64,000 nt of DNA from Lysinibacillus odysseyi 34hs-1 = NBRC 100172 (GTDB lineage Bacteria; Bacillota; Bacilli; Bacillales_A; Planococcaceae): positions 464,344-528,343 of the forward strand of contig NZ_BCVX01000001.1 of assembly GCF_001591965.1 (NCBI RefSeq), read 5' to 3'. The notes under the pieces were generated by a model, which saw only the letters and a list, made by a program, of their open reading frames with translations, was not told the DNA's origin and searched no databases. This document shows, piece by piece, positions 36,138 through 45,322 of the stretch. Within the stretch, counting starts at the first letter, position 1, and each line of letters begins with the position of its first letter. The translations under genes and the position numbers were made by a program.

Positions 36138-37574
36138 TTAGTACAGCAGCCGTGCCACCCTGCCCCCTTGAAGAATCGTCAGCGGCTGGGCGATTAGCCG
36201 GCCTGCATCCATCCGGTGCTCAAACATCACCAATACGCAGCAATCGACCATCAGCGATGAATCAACCAGTGACAGAAGCTGTGTCGATCCCTGCGCCAGA
36301 CGAAATACGTCACCGAGCCTCAGTGAATTCCCCGCAGGGTCCATAAGCACGAAGTCACCATTTTCCGTGGAAGCGATACGGGATGCCTTTAGCAGCACGA
36401 CCGGCGAACGATCGGCAAGCGGGTCTTTCAGCTGATTTTTAACAACCTTGACCGCTTCAGGAATCGAAGGCCAAGCCGCAGCGCATGCTGCTTCCAAGTC
36501 AGCGCTTTCCGTCTTGCGAGGTAAAATGCCTTCAAAGCGTACCCGGGCATTGATACCGCCCGGATACCGATAGAGCTCAGCAATTTTCGCAACGTCGAAG
36601 AAGCTGTCTTCCTCCTTCATAAACTTTACCGCCTTGAACGGCCGGTACTGCACAGTGCGGTGGATCCGGTCGCTACCCAGTTCAAGCCAGAATCCAGTGT
36701 CCACGAACTCACGCCGTGCTTCATCCCTGCAGCTATAGAAGGCTAGTTGAAGTAACTCAACATTCTCCGTTACCCGTCCTGCCTCCTTTAATTCTGCCAA
36801 TTGCCAGGCATGTCCCAGCCATTCCTCAATCGTCGACTCTGTATCTGGCTTTAGATCCGGGTCTTCCTGTTTGGCTTGCAAATAAATCCTGCCCTTCTTG
36901 ATAAAAGCGTGCAGCAGCGTTAACTGTTCGGCCGCGTATGTATAACTGCTTTCGCGGTCTTGACCTTCCAGAAGCAGGGCGAGCCGTCTTAATTCATTTT
37001 CCGCTCCAGTCAAATAGCTGCTGCCTAGCGACTTGGCGTGCTTGTTTAGACTCTTAACAGTCTGGGTATCCGTTGTTCCCAGCCCCCCGCGCACCAGCGA
37101 TAGCACCAGCTTCTCTAGTTCATCCAGCGCTTCGAGCTGCCGGGCAATTTTCTTCTTAAGCGCACTCTTGTTGACTTTCTTCGGCTTGTCGGGCAGTTCG
37201 CCGCTTTCTCGTTTCGCCTTGCTTTCCTCCCGTTTTTCTGCTTTATCCCGCTTAGACACAATGTCCTCCGGCACAGCACTTTTCTTGAAGTCCAAGCCAT
37301 CTGCATAGGCGTACATTAAACCAAGTGCATGCTTGCATGGAAATTGCCGGCTCGGGCAGTTGCAGCGTGCGACAGGATTGTCCGGCGCGATAAAATCAAC
37401 AGAGCAGACATAATTGGATTTGCCGCTGCCTAGGCATTCCCCGAATAATAAATCTTCTTCCTCAGATACGTAAAGTTTAATTAACTTGTCCTTCTGTACC
37501 AGTCCCCGTCCATTTTTGGCCGCGGATGCATTCGGAGCAAGTGAATCGATATATGACGCTGTTAGTTGAAGCAA
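36138..37574 (-). CDS. SWIM zinc-finger protein
   Basis: A 478-residue cytosolic protein, first gene of the operon. A SWIM zinc finger (C71-x-C73-x6-C80-x-H82, in RCNCPSRQFPCKHALG) follows an N-terminal beta segment. After it come a Lys-rich stretch (about 105-150), helices and a beta-rich C-terminal domain. SWIM domains bind DNA or protein. The TTG start at 37574 is fixed by GGGGAGGAG 8 bases upstream. 61 bases separate it from the HEAT gene. Composition is GC-rich like the rest of the operon. Confidence 0.85.
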   Translation of the reverse strand: MLQLTASYIDSLAPNASAAKNGRGLVQKDKLIKLYVSEEEDLLFGECLGSGKSNYVCSVDFIAPDNPVARCNCPSRQFPCKHALGLMYAYADGLDFKKSAVPEDIVSKRDKAEKREESKAKRESGELPDKPKKVNKSALKKKIARQLEALDELEKLVLSLVRGGLGTTDTQTVKSLNKHAKSLGSSYLTGAENELRRLALLLEGQDRESSYTYAAEQLTLLHAFIKKGRIYLQAKQEDPDLKPDTESTIEEWLGHAWQLAELKEAGRVTENVELLQLAFYSCRDEARREFVDTGFWLELGSDRIHRTVQYRPFKAVKFMKEEDSFFDVAKIAELYRYPGGINARVRFEGILPRKTESADLEAACAAAWPSIPEAVKVVKNQLKDPLADRSPVVLLKASRIASTENGDFVLMDPAGNSLRLGDVFRLAQGSTQLLSLVDSSLMVDCCVLVMFEHRMDAGRLIAQPLTILQGGRVARLLY

Positions 37575-37878
37575 ATCTAACGCTCCTCCCCAAAATTGTA
37601 TTTTGATTACTTATCGAATTTTCTATAGCTATTCAATAGATATTACGCTGAATACCTATCCATGATTTCTATTTAACAGGTTATTTTAACCATATATGTT
37701 AATTTTATTGATTTTATATCGAATCTAATTCTTCTGCAAATTACAGCATGTTAACATTTTTATAGTTTCGAATAATAGAAAAAAGGGCGTTCACTGGAAA
37801 TTCCGACTTTTTATTTTACTCCCTGCTATTTTTATTTAATTTCATGGCGAATATCACGAAGCAGCGACGTATCCAGCT
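37575..37878. other. AT-rich promoter region of the SWIM operon
   Basis: A sharp change from GC-rich operon to AT-rich DNA. No gene seen. Several TATA-like boxes occur around 37610-37650, but no unambiguous promoter. Confidence 0.4.
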
Positions 37879-38024
37879 TCACTTTTCCCAATCTTTTCTA
37901 CAGATTGGCATCTGCCCGTATTCAGGCTGGGTATCATCAGGGTAACTTATGGCCATCAATACTCCTCTCATTGACCAGTCATAGTAACCTTCTCTTATTT
38001 TCCAGTAACCCATCCGCTGTACAG
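37879..38024 (-). pseudogene. C-terminal gene fragment, unknown family
   Basis: About 48 open codons without a start, reading MGYWKIREGYYDWSMRG, then VLMAISYPDDTQPEYG, and ending GQMPICRKDWEK-stop. The composition looks coding. The frame is broken upstream by a 70-base tandem duplication. Family not recognised. Confidence 0.5.
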
Positions 38025-38094
38025 CACGACCAGGCATCTAAACTAGCCGGGGAATTACCTTCTCTTATTTTCCAGTAACCCATCCGCTGTACAG
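37987..38094. repeat. Exact 38-bp direct repeat, 70-base period
   Basis: The same 38 bases (ACCTTCTCTTATTTTCC to GCTGTACAG) occur at 37987-38024 and 38057-38094 with 32 bases between. Only two copies, lying in the decayed gene fragment. Confidence 0.85.
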
Positions 38095-38116
38095 AGCGTC
38101 ACCATCATATCGTCGG

Positions 38117-38629
38117 TTACTTCTGGCTTCCGATAACTTCAGCACGGGTAAGAAGCACCCATTGATTAACTTCATCGTATCCGGATACTTCGGCGGTCAC
38201 TTGATATCGCGGGTACATCCATTCAGCAGGTGTTTTGGATTTCAAAACGGATGTGTCCGTTATACCTACCGCATAAGGTTCCAATAAGTTAATCAGCGTA
38301 CCTTGCGGGAAAAAAGCTTCTATATATCCTTCCACCCGGGCTCCGACAGGAAATAGACGCTGAGTTCGATGCCAGTCTTCCAAACCGAGTTGAAGCTGTT
38401 CGTGCCACAGTTTCTCAAACTCCGCCTGACTGATCTCTTTATAATAGGATTCCTGCGCATCCAGTGGATGTTCTGCCAGCATGAAATGATAGAAATCATG
38501 CTTTCGATTCGATGTGATACAAGTGCCGTCATCATGAAAAACGATCTGTCTGTATGCCACACCATCATTATCAATTTCAAAATACCAGGTCCCCATCTCC
38601 GGTTCCTGAATATCTTTTATATATTTCAA
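38117..38629 (-). CDS. Hypothetical protein, beta-rich
   Basis: A 170-residue protein opening KYIKDIQEPEMGTWYFEI and GVAYRQIVFHDDGTCITS. The C-terminal third (VGARVEGYIEAFFPQGTLI) looks like an S1/OB-type barrel strand pattern. The TTG at 38629 has GGAGTGA 5 bases upstream; the longer frame to 38710 has no site. It sits at the head of a run of minus-strand immunity-like genes. Family not named. Confidence 0.6.
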   Translation of the reverse strand: MKYIKDIQEPEMGTWYFEIDNDGVAYRQIVFHDDGTCITSNRKHDFYHFMLAEHPLDAQESYYKEISQAEFEKLWHEQLQLGLEDWHRTQRLFPVGARVEGYIEAFFPQGTLINLLEPYAVGITDTSVLKSKTPAEWMYPRYQVTAEVSGYDEVNQWVLLTRAEVIGSQK

Positions 38630-38764
38630 AACAGTCACTCCAGTCAGATGAAAAGTTGCTTTTTGCTGTCTTATTCGTCTATATGTAGTTGTAAAAAATT
38701 TGGCTGCCATTATGAATGATGGCTCTGTAAAAGGGAGAGCGGCGAAGGCTTGTAAATTTCTATT

Positions 38765-39331
38765 TTAGTAAGTAGAACTTTCAATCTTAAAATCTGAATT
38801 AATATCAAATCCCCCAGACCCTTTCTTTTCTGCCTTTCGCAGTACAAACTCAAATGTAGGTTCATAATCTGCATCCTGCAACGTTTCTCCACCCAATATC
38901 TCTATGCTGTACCAGCCGTTTTCAATTTCAATGATTGGCTTTTTGTATTGTTGGTAATGATTAAGTAAAGCATTGACTCTTTCGCTCGTGAACTGTTCTA
39001 GTATCCGCCAAGTAAACAGCATGAAGATATTGTTTTCAACTTTCAGAGAATAGCCGCCACGTCTGAATTGTAAACGGCTATCTGTTTTCAGCAATTCCGG
39101 TGTATCACCAGAAAGATTGAAAATGATCGTATAGGGATAGTTTTCAATCCTTGCCATTGGAAGTATGATCCCATCATGCACAACGTTATCGCCGCTCTCG
39201 TTTGTTGTAAATTCCATCGCTAAATTATCTGAAAGACTGTTGGACTGTTTCCAGCTTTCCAGCAGCAAAATATCCCCGAGAATAAAATAGTCTATAAGGT
39301 CATTCAGCACTTCGGTAAATTTGTATATCAC
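38765..39331 (-). CDS. Hypothetical protein, immunity-like context
   Basis: A 188-residue acidic protein with alternating strands (YTIIFNLSGDTPELLK, GYSLKVENNIFMLFTWRIL). The C-terminal segment WYSIEILGGETLQDADYEPTFEFVL ends in a short tail. There is no signal or membrane helix. The start is GTG with GAGAGGT 4 bases upstream. Not a family I can name; size, acidity and neighbours resemble immunity proteins. Confidence 0.6.
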   Translation of the reverse strand: MIYKFTEVLNDLIDYFILGDILLLESWKQSNSLSDNLAMEFTTNESGDNVVHDGIILPMARIENYPYTIIFNLSGDTPELLKTDSRLQFRRGGYSLKVENNIFMLFTWRILEQFTSERVNALLNHYQQYKKPIIEIENGWYSIEILGGETLQDADYEPTFEFVLRKAEKKGSGGFDINSDFKIESSTY

Positions 39332-39439
39332 GGTAACCTCTCTTTCCGCCTTTTATCCTATAGCTGCTTTCATTATGTTCTTCCAATTCAACGGGATTTT
39401 TAAAGAATGTCATTGCATCTACGAACCAAGGGCACAGTA

Positions 39440-39820
39440 CTACTTCACCTCAATTACGATCTCCTGATCTGCATTCAGCTTATTAAACTGACTTATTAAG
39501 GTATGATACCTTTTTTCGTCTATGCCATATTCAATGTCTATTGAATCAGTTATGCCAAGTGATCTTGCGGTCTCTTTAGTTAAAAAGATTGATATTAATT
39601 TCCGACTAATGATGATCTTTACTATTCCCCCGTACTCAGATCTATCTTCACTATTAAAGGTAATATGAACATTATTTAAAATAGGTATGTCTTCAATACA
39701 TAATGACTTTTGAAATAGCACATATTCTTTCGTCTCAAATTCATCGTCTGCAAATCCAATTAATATTGTCTCATCCTCAATACCAAAATAAACAAATGAG
39801 GCTTTTAATAGAGTTATCAT
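39440..39820 (-). CDS. Imm10-like immunity family protein
   Basis: A 126-residue protein: FVYFGIEDETILIGFADDEF, EYVLFQKSL, a YGGIVKIIISRKLISIFL strand pair and a C-terminal YHTLISQFNKL. GFAD-type opening, YLxLQ-like and GGI pieces match my picture of immunity protein family Imm10. A toxin gene is not nearby. GGAGGAA lies 5 bases before the ATG. Confidence 0.6.
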   Translation of the reverse strand: MITLLKASFVYFGIEDETILIGFADDEFETKEYVLFQKSLCIEDIPILNNVHITFNSEDRSEYGGIVKIIISRKLISIFLTKETARSLGITDSIDIEYGIDEKRYHTLISQFNKLNADQEIVIEVK

Positions 39821-39907
39821 TCATTCCTCCTCTCTCACCGAAAAATTCCTGCTGACCTATCGGGATGAAACAGTTTTTGTCACTAGCCGGAATTGATTCA
39901 ACAGCAA

Positions 39908-41554
39908 TCAACTTACAAGAGCCAGCAGCTTTGCATACATAGGCTTAAGCTCCGGCTTTGTTTGTTTTGACGTTGCGGCCTTTTTCAGCTTTTCAAGGCT
40001 TCCGAATATCCGGTATAGAACAAGCTCCCGTTCATAAATTTCTTTAGATGACAGCTCTTGAAGAAGCGTCTCTGCCAGCTCAACGCGATCAATGACGAAG
40101 TTTTTTACATGTCTTGCTTCCTCATTCCCTGCAAGCAGAATGTCCATCAAAACCGACATAAGCTCCGGCTCCACGCCATGCACATCAATAAAGACTTCCG
40201 CATAGCCATCCTGTATCATCTGATGCTCAGTATCCACCATCTGCATATAACGAGAGATGAGTGGGAAATAGTCCTTGCTGTACAATCCTAGTCCGAGTAC
40301 CGCATAGGTGCCAGGCATAACCGACTTTTCACTCGGTTCTGTATCCTTGTACCAAGCATAGGGTTCCATCGCGATGTTCGCATATGCCGCTAATTTTGGA
40401 TAAAGAGCGGGATAAGTAAGTGCCGCTGCAAAAAAACGGTGCAGTCCCGATTTAGCCATCTTTTTTAGAGGAAGATAGCTCTTTTGTTTGCTTTTCAGCT
40501 TCAAGCTATATTCTTTCGGAAATCCTTTTTGCAGCAACTCGATCATGTAATCCAACACTTCCCCATAAGCTGCCTCCTCCTCGGCCAAAATCCGGACTTC
40601 AATGGTCTGGGTTACATCATTATTATGAATTTCTGCATAGGTCCCTTTGTACACTGGGGTGAATTTCCCGCTCCCCCGCCGGATATAATCTTCCGCCTGT
40701 TTTGAGCCAAGCTGGACTGCAAGTTTCAAATATTGCTCACGAGTATCGGGTCTTTTCTTTCCTATTTGCAGAGCAGTATATACAAAGAATGAAAGTTGAT
40801 CTGCATTCGGATTTATAAGGGCCCTTTCCTCTTTCGGTATCCATTCTATCGCATAGCTGTCTGCACGGTTAAAATAGCGAGGAAGATAAACGTTCTGTAT
40901 CCAATCCTCCATAGCCGAAGTATATTGACCAATCCATTCGCTCAAGCGTTCTTTGTTGCTGCAGAGCTTGGCAGATAAACGCCCGATTAAAGGGTCAACC
41001 GTATCTTCTTTCTGCTCGATTAGATCAGGGTTTACCAAATGACGGGAAAAGAAAAATTGGTCATCCACACTTGGTAACACGGGAAGATCAGCCATAATTT
41101 TGGATGTTATAAAATTCTGGAATGATTGGCGGAGCTGGTTCAGCTTCACATTATTTACGAGCTGATCGCAAATATGTATGTCTTCTTCTTTCATTTCAAC
41201 CGAAAAAACAATCTGGAATCGATAATCAAAAAAATGAGGACCAAGTTTATCCGATAAAAAAAGCTCCTCCACTTCCTTGCGTAATGCCGGATAAAGCTCA
41301 GTTCTAATTCGTTCTTCTGTGAGCTCGGCAATATAAGGACCTGCTTCGATTTTATAAGAGCTGTCAGTCCAATCAAACGGTTCATCAATATCAATATGTA
41401 TTTTCCCATCACGCCAAGCGACCTGTAAATAATCCATTACTCCTACCTGAAGCGGACGATGGGATACGAACTCATTTATTCTTTTGCTCTCTTTGTTGTA
41501 TATTGTCATCAGCTTGTTCCACACATCATCTAAAAAACCCTGTGCTGCGTCCAT
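39908..41554 (-). CDS. DUF6138-like protein
   Basis: A 548-residue cytosolic protein, mostly helical. A segment around 370-460 (KKMAKSGLHRFFAAALTYP, AMEPYAWYKD, MPGTYAVLGLGLYSKDYFPL) matches what I know as DUF6138. The N-terminal 180 residues are less distinctive. GGAGGAAC precedes the ATG. The upstream Cys-containing gene ends 20 bases before, so they are co-transcribed. Function unknown. Confidence 0.65.
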   Translation of the reverse strand: MDAAQGFLDDVWNKLMTIYNKESKRINEFVSHRPLQVGVMDYLQVAWRDGKIHIDIDEPFDWTDSSYKIEAGPYIAELTEERIRTELYPALRKEVEELFLSDKLGPHFFDYRFQIVFSVEMKEEDIHICDQLVNNVKLNQLRQSFQNFITSKIMADLPVLPSVDDQFFFSRHLVNPDLIEQKEDTVDPLIGRLSAKLCSNKERLSEWIGQYTSAMEDWIQNVYLPRYFNRADSYAIEWIPKEERALINPNADQLSFFVYTALQIGKKRPDTREQYLKLAVQLGSKQAEDYIRRGSGKFTPVYKGTYAEIHNNDVTQTIEVRILAEEEAAYGEVLDYMIELLQKGFPKEYSLKLKSKQKSYLPLKKMAKSGLHRFFAAALTYPALYPKLAAYANIAMEPYAWYKDTEPSEKSVMPGTYAVLGLGLYSKDYFPLISRYMQMVDTEHQMIQDGYAEVFIDVHGVEPELMSVLMDILLAGNEEARHVKNFVIDRVELAETLLQELSSKEIYERELVLYRIFGSLEKLKKAATSKQTKPELKPMYAKLLALVS

Positions 41555-41574
41555 TCCTGTTCCTCCTCTTTGTG

Positions 41575-42378
41575 CTAAAGATACGTTCCGAATAAATATT
41601 CCATCCGTTCACGGGAATAACTATCCTCTCCACGCCAGGTTGCTACAGACATATAATCTGTGCCTCGTCCCCTCTCTTTGCGGAAATCACTTCCAGCTAC
41701 AAGTAACCCGGCATATCCCCAAATTTCAAGTACTGAATCTCTTTCATGCTTATTCGATGGAAATACATCTTTCCAGCGTTTCTCAAGACCGCGTGCTCCA
41801 TCCTGCTTATCGCACTCATTTATCGCTTGTATCATTTCTTTCAGAATGTGCACGTCATCTTTTGTTACGACAAGCTCGGGTTCTTTACTTATCATTTCCA
41901 GATCCATTAAGCAATAGATGAGATTGTTGTGGCGTACGCCTCCCCATTTTACTCTCTCGAATTGAAGGACATTCAAATCATAATGGATGTATTGTTCATC
42001 AGACATTAGACGATTGTTGTTGCAATAAGCACATGAACTATACATCGGTTCCTCTGCTTGTTTGGCATGGTATGCATGTACACAGAGTTCATGGGTCAAC
42101 GCCCAGCTTGATAAAGCGCTTCGTAAGTAGACCTTCCGGGTTGTTAAACTATGCAGAAAGGCTTTAACGACTTTCTCCTGGTTTATTTCATGTTCATGAA
42201 TCTGCCGCAATCTGCTGATACATTCATCGTGTGTGATGGTCAGAGGATCAAACATAAGTCCTTTGTTCTTCGCATATTCAAAATCCTCTGCGCTGCAGTT
42301 TGCCAGCCCGCCTTGTTTCCAACCGCTTGCTGACCAAAAAGTGCTTGTTAATATCTTCTTTGCTTTAGCTTCCATCAT
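41575..42378 (-). CDS. Hypothetical protein with a Cys-x-x-Cys pair
   Basis: A 267-residue, mainly helical protein. A mid-protein MYSSCAYCNN (CxxC) and two further Cys (HELCVHAYHA, NECDKQ) could form a small metal site. A C-terminal EIWGYAGLLVAGSDFRKERG looks conserved. GGGGAGG is 5 bases before the ATG. It forms an operon with the DUF6138-like gene downstream. Family not recognised. Confidence 0.65.
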   Translation of the reverse strand: MMEAKAKKILTSTFWSASGWKQGGLANCSAEDFEYAKNKGLMFDPLTITHDECISRLRQIHEHEINQEKVVKAFLHSLTTRKVYLRSALSSWALTHELCVHAYHAKQAEEPMYSSCAYCNNNRLMSDEQYIHYDLNVLQFERVKWGGVRHNNLIYCLMDLEMISKEPELVVTKDDVHILKEMIQAINECDKQDGARGLEKRWKDVFPSNKHERDSVLEIWGYAGLLVAGSDFRKERGRGTDYMSVATWRGEDSYSRERMEYLFGTYL

Positions 42379-42790
42379 AACTCCCTCCCCATCTCCGAAT
42401 TCCGCCTCAAATACTCCTTGGAATCGCCATGATAATAAATGCCATCTGCCTGACAGCTTCTCTGATCCTCAATTTGTATATTTACTTTATTATACCAATT
42501 CTCTTATAAACTGGCATGCCGTTCGCTTTAGCAGATTGACTTAAGGTCGTGACGACGGAATATTTAAGAACCTGGTGTACAGTATCTAAATATCTCCTAC
42601 ATGCTGATCTGAATTTTTCACCCGCATTACTAGCTATATCTAAAAGCCTATATTCAGAATACTTGCCATTCTTTGGTTTCTTATGATGAAAGAATTATAG
42701 TATTCTCTATTATAGTAATTACTATTTTATAGGCAGAGGCTGCCAAGCACGAATGAAGCTAGTGTCTTACTAATCCTTTTGGAGGTAGAA
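42379..42790. other. Intergenic region with a startless frame
   Basis: Apart from the gene fragment at 42482-42694 (minus), this region contains the leader of the plus-strand TPR-SUKH gene. No promoter stands out. Confidence 0.4.
42482..42694 (-). pseudogene. Startless C-terminal fragment, unknown family
   Basis: Seventy codons open between two stops, with no start codon and no ribosome site: KYSEYRLLDIASNAGEKF, then RSACRRYLDTVHQVLKYSV and a tail MPVYKRIGIIK. The basic, protein-like sequence suggests the tail of a lost gene. A toxin C-terminus is conceivable in this immunity-rich stretch but is not shown. Confidence 0.4.
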
Positions 42791-44173
42791 ATGAATCAAA
42801 CACTATTTGAGCAACTGAACAAGTGGCATGAAGAAGACGAGCATCAGAAAATTGTAGATTTGCTGATAGCTATCCCCGATGAAGAACTAGACTATGACGC
42901 GATTAGTCGTCTTGCTAGAGCCTATAATAATTTGGGGCTTTACGAGGAAGGACTCTCTCAATTTGATAAAATTTCAGAGGCCGGCAAACAAGATCCTCTC
43001 TGGCATTATCGGGTAGGCTTTGCTCTTTATTATTTAAAGCGCTACGAGGAATCGGTGGAGGCCTTCCGCAAATCTGACCAATTAGAGCCCGATAATCAAA
43101 GTACGGAGTATTTTTTAAGTCATAGTATTCAAAAGGCGGAGAAACAGAAAAGAGAAGAACTCCGTCTTGCCAAGAAGAAAGCTTCCTTGGAACACAGCAG
43201 TTCAGTAACGGAGAAAGCACTTTTTTCTGATATATTTTTAGCTGATTTCTGGGAGGACAGCGAGTATGCAAAAGAAGATTATCAATCCGAGCCACCTACG
43301 GATGAACTGATTAATTCAATTGAACAAGAGCTTGGTTACAAGCTTCCCTCCTCTTATATTCAGCTGATGAAGCATCAAAACGGCGGTGTACCGAAGAACA
43401 CTAACTTTCCAACACAGGAACCGACTTCCTGGGCAGAGGATCATATTGCCATTACAGGGATTATGGGGATTGGCCGCGAGAAAAGCTACTCACTGTGCGG
43501 GGATGGGGGCAGCCAATTTATGATTGAGGAATGGGGATATCCTGACATTGGCGTAGTGATTTGTGATTGTCCTTCAGCCGGGCATGATGTCATCATGCTG
43601 GACTACCGAGCATGCGGCAAAGATGGCGAACCTGAGGTCATTCATGTCGATCAAGAAGATGATTATGAGATTACCTTTCTAGCTGATAATTTTGAAGAAT
43701 TTATCAAAGGCTTGGTGAATGAAGAACAATATGATACGTCTGAAGAAGATAAAAAAGAAGCTCTGGATAAAGTCGCGCATGGCAAATTTTCGCCGCTGCT
43801 GGAGAGGCTGTGCTCGCGGGTAACAGAAGTGGAACAGGTTGAACAGAAAATCCGCAGCATATGTACACGGATTGTTGAAGAAAAGGGCCATTTTTCTTTT
43901 CATGCAGATGAATTATCGTATGTCATGTATGATGTGCAGTTTTGGTTATATACGAAGTCATATCCAAACACTAGCCGCGAGCAATATTTGGCAGTCTACC
44001 AGAACATAATCGCTTTTGGCGGAGAATTTGGCCAACGCGGATATGCTCCTTCTTTTATTACCGATTGGCTTGATGCCCGTATCAGGGAAGAACGGATTGT
44101 ACAGGACGACGGGGTTATCCGGTTTACCAGTTCGTATGCAGAGGAAGTCATCATTAAGTTAAAAGAAGCCTAA
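42791..44173 (+). CDS. TPR plus SMI1/KNR4 (SUKH) domain protein
   Basis: A 460-residue cytosolic protein. N-terminal TPR helices (about 1-110: RLARAYNNLGLYEEGLSQF, LWHYRVGFALYYLKRYEESVEAF) are followed by a charged linker and a SUKH domain (about 165-310). The SUKH part has INSIEQELGYKLPSSYIQLM, HQNGGVPKN, IMGIG and GHDVIMLDY. A helical C-terminal region follows. TPR modules fused to SUKH are known in immunity-type proteins. GGAGGT is 4 bases before the ATG. Pieces of a second copy lie at 45826 and 47358. Confidence 0.8.
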   Translation: MNQTLFEQLNKWHEEDEHQKIVDLLIAIPDEELDYDAISRLARAYNNLGLYEEGLSQFDKISEAGKQDPLWHYRVGFALYYLKRYEESVEAFRKSDQLEPDNQSTEYFLSHSIQKAEKQKREELRLAKKKASLEHSSSVTEKALFSDIFLADFWEDSEYAKEDYQSEPPTDELINSIEQELGYKLPSSYIQLMKHQNGGVPKNTNFPTQEPTSWAEDHIAITGIMGIGREKSYSLCGDGGSQFMIEEWGYPDIGVVICDCPSAGHDVIMLDYRACGKDGEPEVIHVDQEDDYEITFLADNFEEFIKGLVNEEQYDTSEEDKKEALDKVAHGKFSPLLERLCSRVTEVEQVEQKIRSICTRIVEEKGHFSFHADELSYVMYDVQFWLYTKSYPNTSREQYLAVYQNIIAFGGEFGQRGYAPSFITDWLDARIREERIVQDDGVIRFTSSYAEEVIIKLKEA

Positions 44174-44181
44174 TCGCAGAT

Positions 44182-44208
44182 AAGAGCCTGCTTCTAAGGC
44201 AGGCTCTT
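44182..44208 (+). terminator. Terminator of the TPR-SUKH gene
   Basis: A perfect 10-bp stem AAGAGCCTGC / GCAGGCTCTT with a 7-base loop. Confidence 0.75.
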
Positions 44209-44270
44209 CATCCTGTGATTTGCTCTAACTCACCAACATTGCCGGTTATACTCGCAGAGAGATAAATGCA

Positions 44271-45155
44271 TTAGCTCGAATAGAGGGAGCAATACGTGTT
44301 TGCGAAGTTCCCCGCAAGCAAATCTTCCTTTCGAATATAGAACTGCAATTCTCCAGCGTCCCACCAGCAGAATCCGACCTCCTGATCAGAATCCAACGCG
44401 AGCAGTAATAGTGTATCTCCCACTTCCTGCTTAGCCCGATCGGAATCACCTTTAAAATGATCAGTAATCTGCTCCAATGCTGAATCCGTTGAATAGTTAT
44501 ACTGTTTGCCGGTCAACAGATGCAGAGCTGCTTCATATTCGCAGTCTCCGTGCTGGGTTGAGGGATAACCGAACATTACTGCCAGATCATTTGAGTTCCC
44601 ATCGTTCAACTCGAAGCATAGCTCTTCATATTGTTCATACTCATGTTCATCGTCTTCTACCATTTCATAATCTACATAGCCATAATTCGGAGGTTCCATC
44701 GTTGATCTAGCACTTACCCGGTATCCTGTAAACTCCCTCTCAAGAGCAGTCACTTCAGGCGAACGGAGACGTTTAGCTTCCTGAAGCTTGTCCTCCGGTA
44801 CATAGATCACCTTGTGCTCGATACCATATGCAGGTTCATCTACTCCTACGAAAAAGTACAATATGCCTTTCACAGGCAGCAGTGCTTCTTCATCTTGATG
44901 TGTCAATTCACTTAAACGAAGCTGGGCTAAAAATGTCATGGGCGTTCCACCAGAATCCACCGGCCACTCTACGCTGGCAGGAAGATCGGGGTCGCCTCCT
45001 ATACGGGATGAGCCTATCTCATTGTATGTTTCGATCTTTTTCTTAGACAAGCGAATACCTTGACGTACGGACTCTTTCAAATAATGCACCGCATGTTCGA
45101 ACTGATTTTCGCGAACAATTCGTTCGAGCTTATTTTGATTGTTACTACTTAGCAA
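44271..45155 (-). CDS. DUF1963 (YwqG-type) protein
   Basis: A 294-residue protein with the DUF1963 pattern: RIGGDPDLPASVEWP, TFLAQLRLSEL, LYFFVGVDEP, MFGYPSTQHGDCEYEA and a late CWWDAGELQFYI strand. The TTG at 45155 has AAGGTGA 5 bases upstream and is preferred over GTG 45164, which abuts its site. B. subtilis YwqG is of this family. Function unknown, but DUF1963 genes recur in immunity-rich clusters, and a second member lies at 53.4 kb. Confidence 0.8.
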   Translation of the reverse strand: MLSSNNQNKLERIVRENQFEHAVHYLKESVRQGIRLSKKKIETYNEIGSSRIGGDPDLPASVEWPVDSGGTPMTFLAQLRLSELTHQDEEALLPVKGILYFFVGVDEPAYGIEHKVIYVPEDKLQEAKRLRSPEVTALEREFTGYRVSARSTMEPPNYGYVDYEMVEDDEHEYEQYEELCFELNDGNSNDLAVMFGYPSTQHGDCEYEAALHLLTGKQYNYSTDSALEQITDHFKGDSDRAKQEVGDTLLLLALDSDQEVGFCWWDAGELQFYIRKEDLLAGNFANTYCSLYSS

Positions 45156-45322
45156 TTGCTTCACCTTCCCTATATAAAATACAAAAATACGACGAGATTA
45201 TGGTCTGCAATATTTAACACTACGTAATTGTAACATATGGAAATGTAATGGTATTATCTATTAATGATGTTCATATTTTCAGAACAGTAACATCTTAATT
45301 ATCAAATAAGCGGGAGGAAGCA

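Noticed and set aside
37987..38094. 38-bp repeats with a 32-bp spacer, CRISPR-like dimensions
   Set aside because: Only two copies, no cas genes, and the repeat lies within a coding-like fragment, so it is a tandem duplication.
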